Source: Echinostoma caproni
Lineage: Eukaryota > Platyhelminthes > Trematoda > Plagiorchiida > Echinostomatidae
Length of the DNA: 34,616 bases
Assembly (NCBI GenBank): GCA_900618425.1
Contig: UZAN01043325.1
Span: 7,501 to 42,116 of the forward strand
Direction of reading: 5' to 3'
Under the pieces are notes generated by a model. The model ran no database searches, had not been told where the DNA came from, and worked only from the letters and a program-made list of their open reading frames with translations. This document shows positions 1 to 11,751 of this stretch, one piece after another; the first letter of the stretch is position 1; each line of letters begins with the position of its first letter. Made by a program: the position numbers and the translations under genes.

Positions 1-391
1 GTTTGATTGACGGGTACTGCCAGGATTTTCAGCCACTAAGCAGGAGAACGATTAAGGTTCTCGTCTAAAACCTTTAGTTCCAACAAGAACCTGACCACAA
101 GGCAGCGGGTAAAGCGAAGTTGAGGCCCATTTACTTGGATCCATTACTCCTCTACCATTTTACCGAATGAGACACTGAAACTGGAGTCGAACTCCCAACC
201 TGAAGGACCAGGAGACTGATCTTTGTCTGAACTTTACCCTCTGACCTTCCAGGAATGATAAAATCTCCTAGATTGTTGAAGCCATTTTGTGTAGCGCGTT
301 GGGTCAGAGAGGTGCACAAGCCATCATAGCAAGTCAAGGTACAGTCTCGACGGTATGGTTTTAATGAGGTAATACAATATTGCAATAATGC
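1..391. other. non-coding flank with a tRNA-like B box
   Basis: No credible coding exon is seen. At 183-195 the minus strand reads GGAGTTCGACTCC, a near-consensus RNA polymerase III B box, so this stretch may be the head of a tRNA-derived SINE. No A box at the right distance is convincing. The open frames overlapping 388-462 are only translations of the adjacent dinucleotide repeat. Confidence 0.3.
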
Positions 392-393
392 TG

Positions 394-461
<68 letters not shown>
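392..461. repeat. compound (TA)n(TG)n microsatellite
   Basis: A run of alternating TA (about 392-408) passes directly into an uninterrupted TG run to about 461. It is simple sequence, potentially Z-DNA forming and length-polymorphic. Open frames through it (poly-His-Thr and poly-Cys-Val) are artefacts. Confidence 0.97.
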
Positions 462-463
<2 letters not shown>

Positions 464-1660
464 ATACAGGCAGCCAACCATGCACGCGGTGTGAGCTGGT
501 TTATGCTGTTATCACACTTTCTCCGGTTTCTCGGGTTCAGTTTGCAGGTAGACTCGTGAATGCATATTTGTAGCGAGATCAGCGAAATTCAAGTCTAGTT
601 CTTTTCGAGTCTACTTTTGACCAGATTAATTGGGGTTTGTTCCAAACTGAGGTCTCACACGTGTTCCACACGATTACCGGCAACAGGCGGAGCTATAATG
701 AAAAGTTGTCTTAATTCGTTTTGCGTTACTTATGAGTAGGCTAACCGAAGTGATTTCTAAGTTCATGAACAAAATTAGATTAATTACCTCGAGGTCAGAA
801 ACGAATATCAACTGAATACTTTTTATTGCTGAAGTTAACTATAGCATCTGCAGTAATTGACCATACTCGTGCAACACCCAGGCTTTCATCACATCTGCTC
901 CTCCCAACGCTTAGTTTTTCCTGCCTCATTCTCGGGATTGAATATGATATTGCCCCACATCCAACGCAATATATCTCAGGTCTTTGCTTCTATTAATGGA
1001 ATGCTATTTTTCGATTTTGTCGATGGTTGCTGATGCACCAGTTGTAAAATAACAGAGCCATTTTAAGAAACACAAATAGAATTTATTTATCAAAATGACC
1101 CATAGACTTGATACAGGTACTTGCATTTCGTCCATGTTCTATTTGCCGTTCTTCCTTTCTGAGCACTGCACGCAGTCGCTTTTACATTGGGTCCACCAAG
1201 TTGATTATCCAACACAATTTGCCGGCTTCCTTTAATACATACCACGCCCTAAACACTGGCGAACACTGTCGAGGCCGCTAACTTATCCCTGTTTCTAACA
1301 CAGGGAAAGATTTTCGATTACATCCAAATACCAACTGCTGGGCGGTAATTAAATGAATTCAACCTTGGAATCAACCCCTCCAGAAACTGCATAAATGTGA
1401 AAAAATAATATTTAATTGGGTCTGACCGTTTTCTACTACCAACTTCAAGCGACAAGATATACCAACCTTCAACTGTGAAAAATATGACTCTTGCGAATGC
1501 ATTTTGAGTGTAACAGCTATCGAAAACCAGCCTTAACAGTGCAAGAAATTTTGTGATACCCAGATTGGTGTGTGCAGCAAACCAACAACAAGGCACTCAG
1601 TATTTACTTCCCTTCCTACTCGTTAGGAGGGATGGATCTTTACTTCATTTGACAGGTAAA
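462..1660. other. AT-rich intergenic sequence, no gene seen
   Basis: About 1.2 kb between the microsatellite and the Merlin element. Open frames here lack splice sites, domains or biased composition. I recognise no RNA gene or repeat. Confidence 0.5.
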
Positions 1661-2560
1661 ATAAAATTCCGCGCACGTTACCATCCGGCACCCTCCTTCT
1701 TATTTGCTTATTCTTGAAAATATTTTTGACGTTTTTAATATATGATTCAGAGTTTAATTTTATGTAATGTGAGAGTGCATTTTTGCCTGATTTGTTTTAA
1801 TTTGTGACCTTGAAACATTTCGGACGGCTGGAACACGTACCGTATGCTCTACCAAATTCAACGAGAGGCGTGTATTGAATATATGCATGACCGCCATTTA
1901 CTGCCTAGAACACGTACTTGTGCGTGCGGTCGCACAATGAACATGCACTAGTTACTGTTAAAAGCAAATGCAGTCGAGCTTGTCCGACACCCACTGTGTG
2001 GATGTTCGGAATGTGCGACCGTAAGTTGAAAAAAGGATACTTCCAAAGAGTGGAGAATCGCTCTGCGTGGTTTCGTTGTACGTTATCCAACAATGGATCC
2101 AGCCTGGAACTACTATTTACATGGATCAGTGGGCCGAATACCGATCATTGTGTTTCCATGGTTATATACACATGTGCGTGAACCACACAGACGGTTTCGT
2201 GAACCCTATAACTGGTGTCCATACGAATGATTTTGAGTCCTTTTGGAGTCACATCAAAAGGAGATTAAAAAACGTTACCGGGTCAGTGGGTGACGTTACA
2301 TGGGAACATTTGGATGCGGTACAGTACTGTACGTGGTTCCGTACAAAAGTTTAAGAATGACGCTGACACCTATTTACGACACGTCGCGCAGTTGTATCTA
2401 TGTTGAACGACATTTACGATTTATTATATTATTCATTCCATTACTATTTCCGTTTTTATTTGGTGTGTACATCGGGTGATACACTTATACTACTCATGAG
2501 TAGTATTTTTTACGAAAATTGCCGCCGCGGGTACCGGATGGTAACGTGAGCATAAAATTC
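1661..2560 (+). mobile_element. Merlin-family DNA transposon with TIRs and 9-bp target duplication
   Basis: The element spans about 1670-2551 (882 bases). The left end (1671-1693) and right end (2529-2551) are inverted copies matching at 21 of 23 positions, sharing the core CACGTTACCATCCGG. Both ends are flanked by the identical 9-mer ATAAAATTC (1661-1669 and 2552-2560), the target duplication size known for Merlin. The interior carries a frameshifted transposase that belongs to the Merlin/IS1595-like DDE group. Merlin elements are known from schistosomes, which fits a flatworm host. The copy is decayed and should not move by itself, but its clean ends mean it could be recognised in trans. 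It sits about 1.2 kb beyond the last visible PRDM14 exon. Confidence 0.93.
1905..2354 (+). pseudogene. Merlin transposase remnant, frameshifted
   Basis: Transposase remnant of the element at 1670-2551. The first piece (frame of 1918 to about 2075) reads VWMFGMCDRKLKKGYF then RVENRSA, the segment preceding the second catalytic Asp in Merlin/IS1595-like transposases. At about 2065-2085 the reading moves to another frame (2067-2354), which continues IQQWIQPGTTIYMDQWAEY and then VNHTDGFVNPITGVHTNDFE followed by SFW and a basic IKRRLK. This matches the family signatures around the second Asp (YMDQW) and the Glu block (HTN...ES.W). The N-terminal part with the first Asp is not recognisable. The coding potential is broken by at least one frameshift and an N-terminal loss. 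The family assignment is confident; the exact frameshift base is not. Confidence 0.9.
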
Positions 2561-3789
2561 TTTGAAAAACTAGGTCAGTAGGTCATCATTCTTCGTCTGC
2601 TGAATTACTCCTTGAGCATCACTGAGATAAACCCATTGCTAAGTGGACGGGAGACGTGATTTTAATTTGTTGGCGAAATCAATATGTACTCTGCTCTGTT
2701 GGGCGTTCAATAACGGCTTCCTATCACATGACCTCAACTTCATTTCAAATTGAGCCATCATTTCCCAAGCGGTAGAGTGATCAAAAATGACTAATCTGCC
2801 CGGACTGGTTGTATGTAACTTTTCTCCAATGCGATCAGATTCAACCATTGTCTTGATTAGGTGTAATCGGTTTTCTCCCTCTTATTTTATGTTTTGATGG
2901 AGAAATTCCGTTGATTGTACAATAAATTAGGTTTATGTTCATTTCAAAGCATTTGTACAAGTCTGGAACTGAGTCACTGAATTTATATGCCTCTCGATTA
3001 ATTCACCTCTCAGCTTCATTTATATGTCAAAATCTCTTGAATGTTTCATCCGGTTTGGGTTTGGTGACACAACAAAACGCTCATTCCACGAGACGCTCAC
3101 GTCAAGGTCAACATGTGTTTTATGGAATATAATTTTTGTTCATTCATTAATAGGGATCATGCGTGAGTAGCTTATAGCAAAAAAGTTCATCAGTTTACTT
3201 AATCTAGAAAATTTTCATTAATTGGCTTATTTGCTGTGCACTCAATGAAAAGGAATGAGCTATTTAGAGTATGTGTCTTCAACTTAATAAACGCTCTCAT
3301 GAAACAGAAATCATTCATTAGAAAGAATGAATTTTCATGCTGCTTTGCATAAAATATTTTCAAAATCTGAGTTGTAAATTTCAAACTACTCCAAATTGTA
3401 TCGTGACACTCAAGGTTGAGCAAATTCAAACGGCGAAAGAAGAGTACTAAGAACATGGAAGTGGGAGATAAAGACAGGAATAAATACACTTCATCCGCAG
3501 CTATCGATATACAAGTATATGGAAAATGAAATGTATTTCAAAAATGAAAGTGATGCTGTACGAGTTTGCTCAACACCTATATGTGTATCGGCCCCAATTC
3601 ATTCTGTATGTAAAGAATCTTCAATTGATCGTCCTGAAAATCTCAGAAGTTTGATCACAGAACTGTATCCGTGCTATGTATGATTTGTTAAATGGATTAC
3701 ATGCATAGTTTGATCAAGAACTGCGCATAACAAATATGCCATGCTTACCATCATAAGCAGTGGCTCAACCGTTTTTAAGCACCGATTTT
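2561..3789. other. region downstream of PRDM14; 3' UTR or intergenic
   Basis: This stretch lies 3' of the last visible PRDM14 exon (minus strand). It should hold that gene's 3' UTR, but I find no clear AATAAA close to the stop on the minus strand. A minus-strand open frame at 2639-2848 has fairly even composition but no zinc-finger pattern and no persuasive acceptor, so I do not call it a terminal exon. A donor-like GGTAAGC occurs on the minus strand near 3750 in a different frame from the PRDM14 stop. Confidence 0.4.
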
Positions 3790-4044
3790 CTAGCGGACTG
3801 TGAAGGCGATTGATTCGTTTGAACTGGTCGAAGCGTCCACCTCGATTGGATGAGAGCCGTCTTCTAAGTGACCACGTCTCCTCCAATTCTGATTGGTCCA
3901 AGCAGCTTTCGCGGGCATTGTGGAGACACGATTGGGTGGCACCACATCCGTGCTCGCGACTGATTTCATTAATTCAGCATGCGTTCGTCTCACGTGACTA
4001 TCATGCGCAGCGTGTGAAGCAAACGGCTTCCAGCAAAACTTACA
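3790..4044 (-). CDS. PRDM14: PRDM14 last visible exon: finger 5 and C-terminal tail
   Basis: The acceptor is TTTTACCTGCTCAG, phase 0. The exon begins [20 protein letters not shown] and then THAELMK. This is finger 5, with CxxC and the HVRRTH pair; a Trp stands where human has Gly (CGKSF). About 60 further residues follow, rich in Ser, Thr and charged residues, ending ESIAFTVR at a TAG stop (3790-3792). Vertebrate PRDM14 instead has a short acidic spacer and a sixth finger here. Either this lineage lost the sixth finger and replaced the tail, or a donor inside the tail leads to an unseen terminal exon. I see no strong donor after the finger. Confidence 0.88.
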   Translation of the reverse strand, partial: CKFCWKPFASHAAHDSHVRRTHAELMKSVASTDVVPPNRVSTMPAKAAWTNQNWRRRGHLEDGSHPIEVDASTSSNESIAFTVR

Positions 4045-7000
4045 CTGAGCAGGTAAAAGGATCGGCAAAAGAGTACACGCACTCAAACACAAATAGAGAT
4101 AGAATAGGGGGTTCGTGTGAAATGGTAAGTTAAAAGGCTAAATTTCGAAGGGGATATCGGACTACTTTGGGGCGCTCAGAATGACTGAGGCAGCTGCGTG
4201 GCCACGTAGACTGTGATTTCCTACTCAACGTAAGTGCTACCGAACGCCAGTTAATTAGGGTCAATATTTACCTTCAGTGCCTCCCGCGGGTTTTCATTGA
4301 GACGATACGTAAACTTTCGTATGGCTTAGTTGACGAGGAATCCTAATGCGAGTGCTAACTTACTCAACTCATTCCCCCTCTGACTTATCACTGTATCGCA
4401 GTTTGTTTGCACAGATGATGGAAGCTCTCATGGTCTTTAAATGAGCCTGTAGCCAGGAGGTAGGAAAAAGGTTGAAAAGATATACAGATAAACTGAGGAA
4501 CTGGTAAGATAGTGAGTAAATCTGGCAGACAGCTTATAGGCTATTTATTCCGTGGGTAACCAAACATCGATTTAGTCATGATGTTCTTTGCTGTGTATAC
4601 TGTGTATAATTAGTATATTGCAAGTGATCATGCTGTAACAGAACTGAATGATTTATAATTGACCAGATGGGAAAGAAAATGTTGATCATGAACCCTTGTT
4701 CCTGCCTGATGGAAGGTTATAAAATGAAATAGATTATCCGAAACATCTTTGAAACATACAGTAAAGAGATAAGTATAATCACTTTGATTTAGACAATAAA
4801 TATTTTGATTATCAATTTTAGTTGTTTTTTACGAATCGTGTGTTGCACAACAAGCGTTTGGAAATTGTTCCAACAGATTTTGTGCAATCGAACCGAGAAA
4901 GATCAAATTACCGGGTATGGCGGACGATGTATCTCGTCATTCATGCACGGGTCACGACTATCTTATTCATGATATCACACTATATGTGGTGCTCTTCTCA
5001 CTGCACCAGTTCCGATGGAACTCGTTTAAGCGAAGTGCCCTGATCGTCAAATCATTTTGCACATCTCGTACAACCTCAGTGGTTCTATCTAACATGCAAT
5101 ACTTCTATGATTAAAAATCTCAAGTGTAACTAAAACGATGCATTGTTTTGCATTCACAAGTGAACTCTGATCATTAGAAGGGGATACAAGAAATATGCTG
5201 AGGATAATAAGCCGCTCGCAAAAGTATATCCTCATTACTGTCATCAGTTTATTAATACTGCAACATATGTCATAATTACCACGGTCGAGGCTTAATTATT
5301 GCGGGTTTTGTCTATAGCTTCATGGGAAACGGTGTTCTAAAGCGGTCTTTTGTGAACGGTGTTTATTATCCTCGGTCAGTTAATGTATCCACATCTCAAG
5401 AACAGAATTCACTTTGAGTGGATAAACGAAACGGTAAGTATATATTTTATGATTTCAAAGGGGAAATTAGTCGTGTATATGTCAAATGAAGCGTGAACTG
5501 AAAACCTAGGAAGCACTGGACATCTGTTTCGACCTGATTGAGTTTCATCAGCAGCGCGAATCCATCGACCCAACTGAGGGCTTGTGAGTGCAAAACAATG
5601 CATCGTTTTAGTTACACTTGAGATTTTTTTATTTCTAGAATTATCGCATGTTAGACAGAAACACCGAAGCTGTACGAGATGTCAAACGGTTTGACAATAC
5701 GGGCACGCCGGTTAAACCTTCTCCAACCAACATGTGTTGCAGTATGTAACCCCCATACCTTCTTATTTCTTAACCAAGCTTCGCAACAACAATATTTGTA
5801 GAAAATAATTTTTTTCAGCTTCGTTGATTTCAGAGTATGCCGATACTTTTTGATCTGACTCGCCTACTGCGGCGTGACTAAATTTTGTGCGTCAAGACTA
5901 AAGGATTGTGGGTTTTTGGCTAAAGCATTTCGGGTTTTGGCTAAAGGAATGTGGGTTTTGGTTAAATCTTGATGGGAAAAGGTGTAGAACTTCACTTATA
6001 TACCAAAGTAGTGATACAGGTATTCCGTAATGACATTTAAACTTTGAGTCTAGAAAAAATCTCTGGATTTCGCACTGCCTATTGAAACACAATTATAAGG
6101 ATATGTGAAACTGAAGTATTTCGAAAGATTGATTCACTTCAGCAGACGGCGTATTTTTGGAGCGTGTACGGTTTTTCATTAGCACTAGGTTTGTTTCTTC
6201 AAGAACTCTGATCACTTGCCTGGGATGTGCAATCACTAATGAAATTCTAGTCACGCTAATACCTAACCTATACTTTGATCCAGTGACTTTTACTAAAATG
6301 ATAATCCCCAAAGGAAGAACAATCGGGATTCTGTTATCGCTTGTTAAATCAAAGATTTTGGGTTACACACCCAAAGATCAATAACAATTGAAGATTTGTT
6401 TGACAATAAATTAGCTGGTATTTTATCAAATATAGCACAATACAAACAGGATTATATTCCTGACTCACAAACACTTGGTTCCGGATGACGTGCACACACA
6501 CATGTGGGCATAGCAACAGTTCATGATCGAAAAAGAAAAACGCGCGCATCAACCAACTCACTTTGAACGGTTTCTCTCCGGAATGTTGTCGAATATGCGT
6601 TCTTAGGATACTGCTAGCGGTGAATGCTTTGTTACAGTAGCAACATTTGTACGGCCTCTCTCCACTGTGAACCTATGTGCGAAATAGGGTGTAAATCATT
6701 CATTAACCAGGGGATAAAACTAAGTGATTGGACGTTTTATTTGATATTGCAAAAGTATTCAGATCAAAGAGAAGGGGGTCAACCACGTGCGATAAACCAA
6801 TCTGAACTACTTCTGATCTATTCATCTTAGGCCTCGGGATTGGCGCGGCAGGGGGGCAGTGGAGTATAGAGACAACAAGGATGAAAATCGATAACAAATT
6901 TGTACAATTGCATGGTGCCCTATCGGTCGCTTGAGGGTAAAGTGAAACAATTTTTCAGTGACCCAGTAATAGAATGCTACTGTTTTACTTGGGAGGTTCC

Positions 7001-10000
7001 AGATTAGGCAGGTTGTGTAATCCGTATTGTTCAGCACACCCATAATTTCGCAACTGTGCTTTTCTTCACAGTCTTATTATGAGCACTTGTTTGCACTATA
7101 TGAGGAGAATGGCAACATTTAGACACAATCGCTGTTCACTGAACGAAAAACCATAACTTCGTATTTGAGCGATCTAGTAAAAATTAGCATTATTTTTCCT
7201 ATCAAATAAACAGTCCCGTGACGGGAATGGATCTTGTGATCAAATGTTTATTAAACCACAATATCCATTACTAATGTGAACTCAGAGCACGAAACTGGTT
7301 TGGTGCCGATCTGTTCTAGTTCAAAAGACCTCTCCTTTTCGATAATGCTTTAGGTTTATACATCACCAAACGTAATTGCATATTAACGTACAAATATATG
7401 CATATATTCATACATACATACATACATACATACATACATACATACATACATACATACATACATACATAAATACATGAATATGACGAAAAGACAGGCATGC
7501 AACTATACATCAGTGTGTGTCATAACGGATTGCGCATTTTGTGCAGACAGACAGACAGACAAACAAAACGGAGTGGTTACTTGGCTCATTTTGACCACGG
7601 CTTTATCACTGAAGAACAAATATGATGTGTATTCAGAGTATCATGTTTGAACTGACGCTTTTGATTGCTGACAGACACCAGGCGCTATTGATGGCTGTGG
7701 GTGTGGGTTTTACTCCTTGGGAGATCGTGGAGTCTCCATTAATTAAATGCATTTATGCAGTAGAAATATCTGGGATGATGGATGAAGAACACTAGGCAGC
7801 TACTTCGACCTGTTTGAGGGTCTTCAGCAGTGTGTAACTTTGCATCGATCATCACATATATTTCCATCACAAGCAAATGTGTTCATTCGAAATAGAACAA
7901 GCCGGTCACCTCTGACTGAACCTGTTGTGTATAAATCGGTTTTACTTCAATATAACAGGTCAACTAAGGGTAATCAAACCTAACAGACTTCTGTCCATAA
8001 ACAGAATAGTACAGTGACAAAAAATGCATCAGCATCAATAACTAACCCGCAAATGTTTGTTCAAACTGGAAGACTGGCTGAAACTTTTCTCGCACAGATG
8101 ACATTTATGCGGTCGACGTTTCTCGTGCACATGAAGCACATGGATTCGCAATCGATCACGCTTTTCAAATGATCTAAATTTATGGTAGAAGGCAAATAAT
8201 TGATCAAGTGCAGTAAACAAAATATTTCTTACCTCGTTCTAGAGAAGCCACTTTGGCATAAGTAAATACCGAGTGTTTGGAGGGAAATAAATTTGAGTAG
8301 CGTATTGTCCACATGAATTTTCTAACTGAATGGAAAAATTGTCTGAGTCTCCACATCACGAGATATCCCTTTTGCCAAACGGCTTCATTTCATGTTTAGT
8401 AATTATCGAATTTTGCATCGGAACGATGAAGGAAAATGCCCGGGCAGAATGACGGGCGTGCGGACGAATATCTTCATCCGTAACTCTGGGAATGTCCATC
8501 GTACAAAAACCATTCAGATAGTTTTTCAATGCTTTTAAAGAAATATTTTCACACATAGAAAAAACAAAATCGTGAAATGCAATAAGCACTTACCCCCTAG
8601 AATGAACTGCTTCACACAGCTTCAGACTAAATAAATTGGAAGTTTATCTAGATATTTGTTTTTCATCAGTATTCCGCGAGTAAAGTTATGGATTAGATCT
8701 TTTCCACTTTTACAAGTATAGAATCAAGAGTCAAATTGAGTTGGTCCCGATTTTACTCCTCTTATCATCTGCATTTCACTTCCACATATCTTCTACCACA
8801 TTGATTACTTAAATATATATCTGAAAAACTGCGTACCGCATAAATGAATAAATAAACAAATCGGAATACTTAATTAAGTTTGAGAAAAGGTAAAACACTT
8901 GGTACAAGAGGCCAAGCGTACCTTTTGTGCACCTGTAAGATAGCACGATCTGTAGAGAATGAATTTGCACAAAATCGAACACAACATTCCCTTCATTGAA
9001 GCAGTGCAATCCCCTTGCCGTTTCTTTTCCGGGTACGTACTTTTTCAGTGTGTTTTTCAGGCATAAACAATCCCTCATTGGAACGATAATCTCAAGAGAT
9101 TTCACCAAAGTTTTCTGGCTCGTTTGGCATGTCCGTAATTGTTTTGTTCCTCTTTCTAGTAATATGAGCCACGCGGCAATTGGGTTCGCATACCTCCGTG
9201 CAGTTACCTAAGAATTTCTCAAACACCATTGTGATCAGGAGGTAAAGGATAGGCATTTGGACGAGTTAATTGGGTTGATCCAACATTGAAGTGAATATGA
9301 CGCTTTCTATGGGAGAACTGACCATGGTTTATCACTCTCTGCAACGGCTAGTATCCAAAGTTTTCTCTCTACAGAAAGAAATTGGATAATTTCGAAAATT
9401 CTGTCCACAATTCATTTTTTATCCTCAAATCTTCAGCCGTAGAAATTCCTGTCAAATCAAAATTCATGATGACACCATGAACGAGGGAATTACAATGCAT
9501 GCAATCTCGAACGAGTCGTAGGCTAAAACTAGTTTCGCTTGAGTTAGCTGGGCCCTCACGCATGTGGTGCTTTCTGCCTTTCATTACACATGGTACATAA
9601 TTTGCTCTTTTTCACCGTTAGCAAACCCAGTACAGCCGAACGGTTGCTTAGCCATTTCTGAATCTGCCTATATCTCTCATATTCAGAATGACTCCTGTAT
9701 CACGAGAAATAGTTCTTCGCTCTTTGCCTATTAATCAATAAATTTAAATAGCTAAGAATAATTGGTATCCATGGGCGATGATAGGTAATCAAGAGAAGCC
9801 CGGAAGTGCCCAATCTGATGGCATTGAGAGAGCAAGATTTGTCTGGTCTCCACTGATTGATTTTTAAGGCATTATGGGATCTGCGGCTGTGAAACACCAT
9901 TCTTTATGGCTCATAGAGTCATGGTGCACGCAAGTCACGTCACGGTGCAGGCTCGTTCATCTAATCATTGTTCTGGCAAGAATATTCGTATATTCATGAC

Positions 10001-11715
10001 GTCAGTTTNTTAATTATACAAACGAAAATGATCCACTGAACCTCAGTTCCGCGAACTCGTACAAACTAACGGTATCTTGAACAACTGTTTACTTCTTTTC
10101 ATTGCAGGAGGGGAATTTATTTGAAGTTTTATCTTTTATGAAGCTAGTAACGTCCGCTATATTCTTTGCTCTTCTTAACACTCTACATTCTGGTCGATGT
10201 ATAGGTGTTTTTTTCTTTTTCTGGTGAATCGCTTTCGAAAATGATCAACATGGAGTATTATTAAGTTCAAACAAAACCGGAATGAATTGTTATTCAATGA
10301 GTCACTTACCTCGAGCACAATTTGCATGGATATTTTCTATTGCCCTGGTCCACACATCGCGTATACTTCAAGTGTTTGTCCCGATAGTACTGATAGGCGA
10401 ACATTTTGCCGCAGTACTCACAAGAATATCCCTCACCGTCTGAATTTGGAATATAAAACATTAGGATTTAGTGTAAAGCAAAAAATTGCATTCCACGCTG
10501 ATAATAATAATAATAATGCGTGTGAGAGCGCTGAGTCACGTGGGAGTGGTTACGGTGTTTCAATTAATGGTGTTTTCAATCAACAACTAATCATCTTTTA
10601 GCGGTGATGTCTAATTGATTTACAAAGGGATCATTTTGAATTATTTACTGATGAAATAAGAATGACCCTCTCCATTTTAAAAATTGATAACGCTAGATTA
10701 TCAACAGGATTATTTGTGTTTACCTCCGATAAGTGTTTAAATATCTGTCGCTTACCATTACTACATTTAGGTTTCATTTTTAAGTAACTGGCATTTACAA
10801 GCACTTGAACTCAGTGTTTACACATACACTGATAAAAACGATTGCATTAAAGTGAGATTTTAGTTTTTCACAACATCCATGCATGACGGAACTTACTGTC
10901 CTCAGGTTCTAATACATGTGCCGGTCTTAACTGCACAGCTATTTTTTCCAGATTTTGATTCCCACTGGATGAAGCAGCGTTCGATTGGGCGTATCGCTCG
11001 GCATTGCATGCGTCTGCTCCTGATCGAACTGACTGACGGTCACGTGGCACATACGGAAATCGCTCTATCAGTGTGGATCGCATTTTCGGATGGACTGTTG
11101 ATATTTGTTGAGTCGGTTCCGGCCAGGCTTCCGTAGACCGCGCAGACTCCAAAGGTATCGAACCGCAATTAATTTGAGTATGTTTTGTAAGGTTTTTGGA
11201 ACTATGAGAGCTATCTGTTGCAGTCTGTGATGCCATTGAGAACAGTCGATATATGAGACTAGAAATAGATGAACCCGGATTAACGGAACTATCAGATATG
11301 GGATGCGCCACGGCATTGGGAGACCTCGAGCTTGCCGGTGTGGAATTCTCGATGGGACGATTGTGTGTTTCAGCTGTTTCGCTTGTGGGCCACGGGTTGA
11401 GGTGTGATCTAACACTTTGCATTCCTCTGAAAATATGATAAACCAAAGACGAAAGACGTGATACTTCATTGATTTGGTACGTATTGAGATATAATGGTTT
11501 CTACCCACATGATAGCCATTTTATCCCAGAAAGACTACAACTCAAGCGTTGAACCTTAATGTGTGTCCGTTGATCTTCACCATACCAAAGCAATGATCTG
11601 AAATTTCAACGTTTTCACTTCAGCATGAGCATACGGATCGGATAGACCAGTTAACTGTCAACTAAGAACAATGGTAAAGAACCTAACGGCCGGTGTACGC
11701 GGATACAGTATCAAG

Positions 11716-11751
<36 letters not shown>

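Larger units (their letters stand above)
4045..6561 (-). other. PRDM14 intron (between fingers 4 and 5)
   Basis: A 2.5-kb intron flanked by GTGAGT and CAG. It holds an antisense SINE copy with a hammerhead ribozyme (about 5475-5605) and a short tandem repeat (5899-5965). No other exon is needed, since both flanking exons are phase 0 and the protein is continuous. Confidence 0.85.
6673..8046 (-). other. PRDM14 intron (between fingers 3 and 4)
   Basis: A 1.4-kb intron containing a TACA microsatellite, a CAGA microsatellite and two abutting SINE pieces in opposite orientation (7674-7850). No further coding exon is needed or seen. Confidence 0.85.

Noticed and set aside
152..573. Open frames on both strands over 392-461
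   Set aside because: They are translations of the TG/TA microsatellite (His-Thr and Cys-Val runs) with no independent coding signal.
2639..2848. Minus-strand open frame as a terminal PRDM14 exon
   Set aside because: It has no zinc-finger ligands, no good acceptor and no compatible donor after finger 5; composition alone is not enough.
7316..7510. Minus-strand open frame with Met-Tyr-Val-Cys repeats
   Set aside because: It is a product of the TACA microsatellite.
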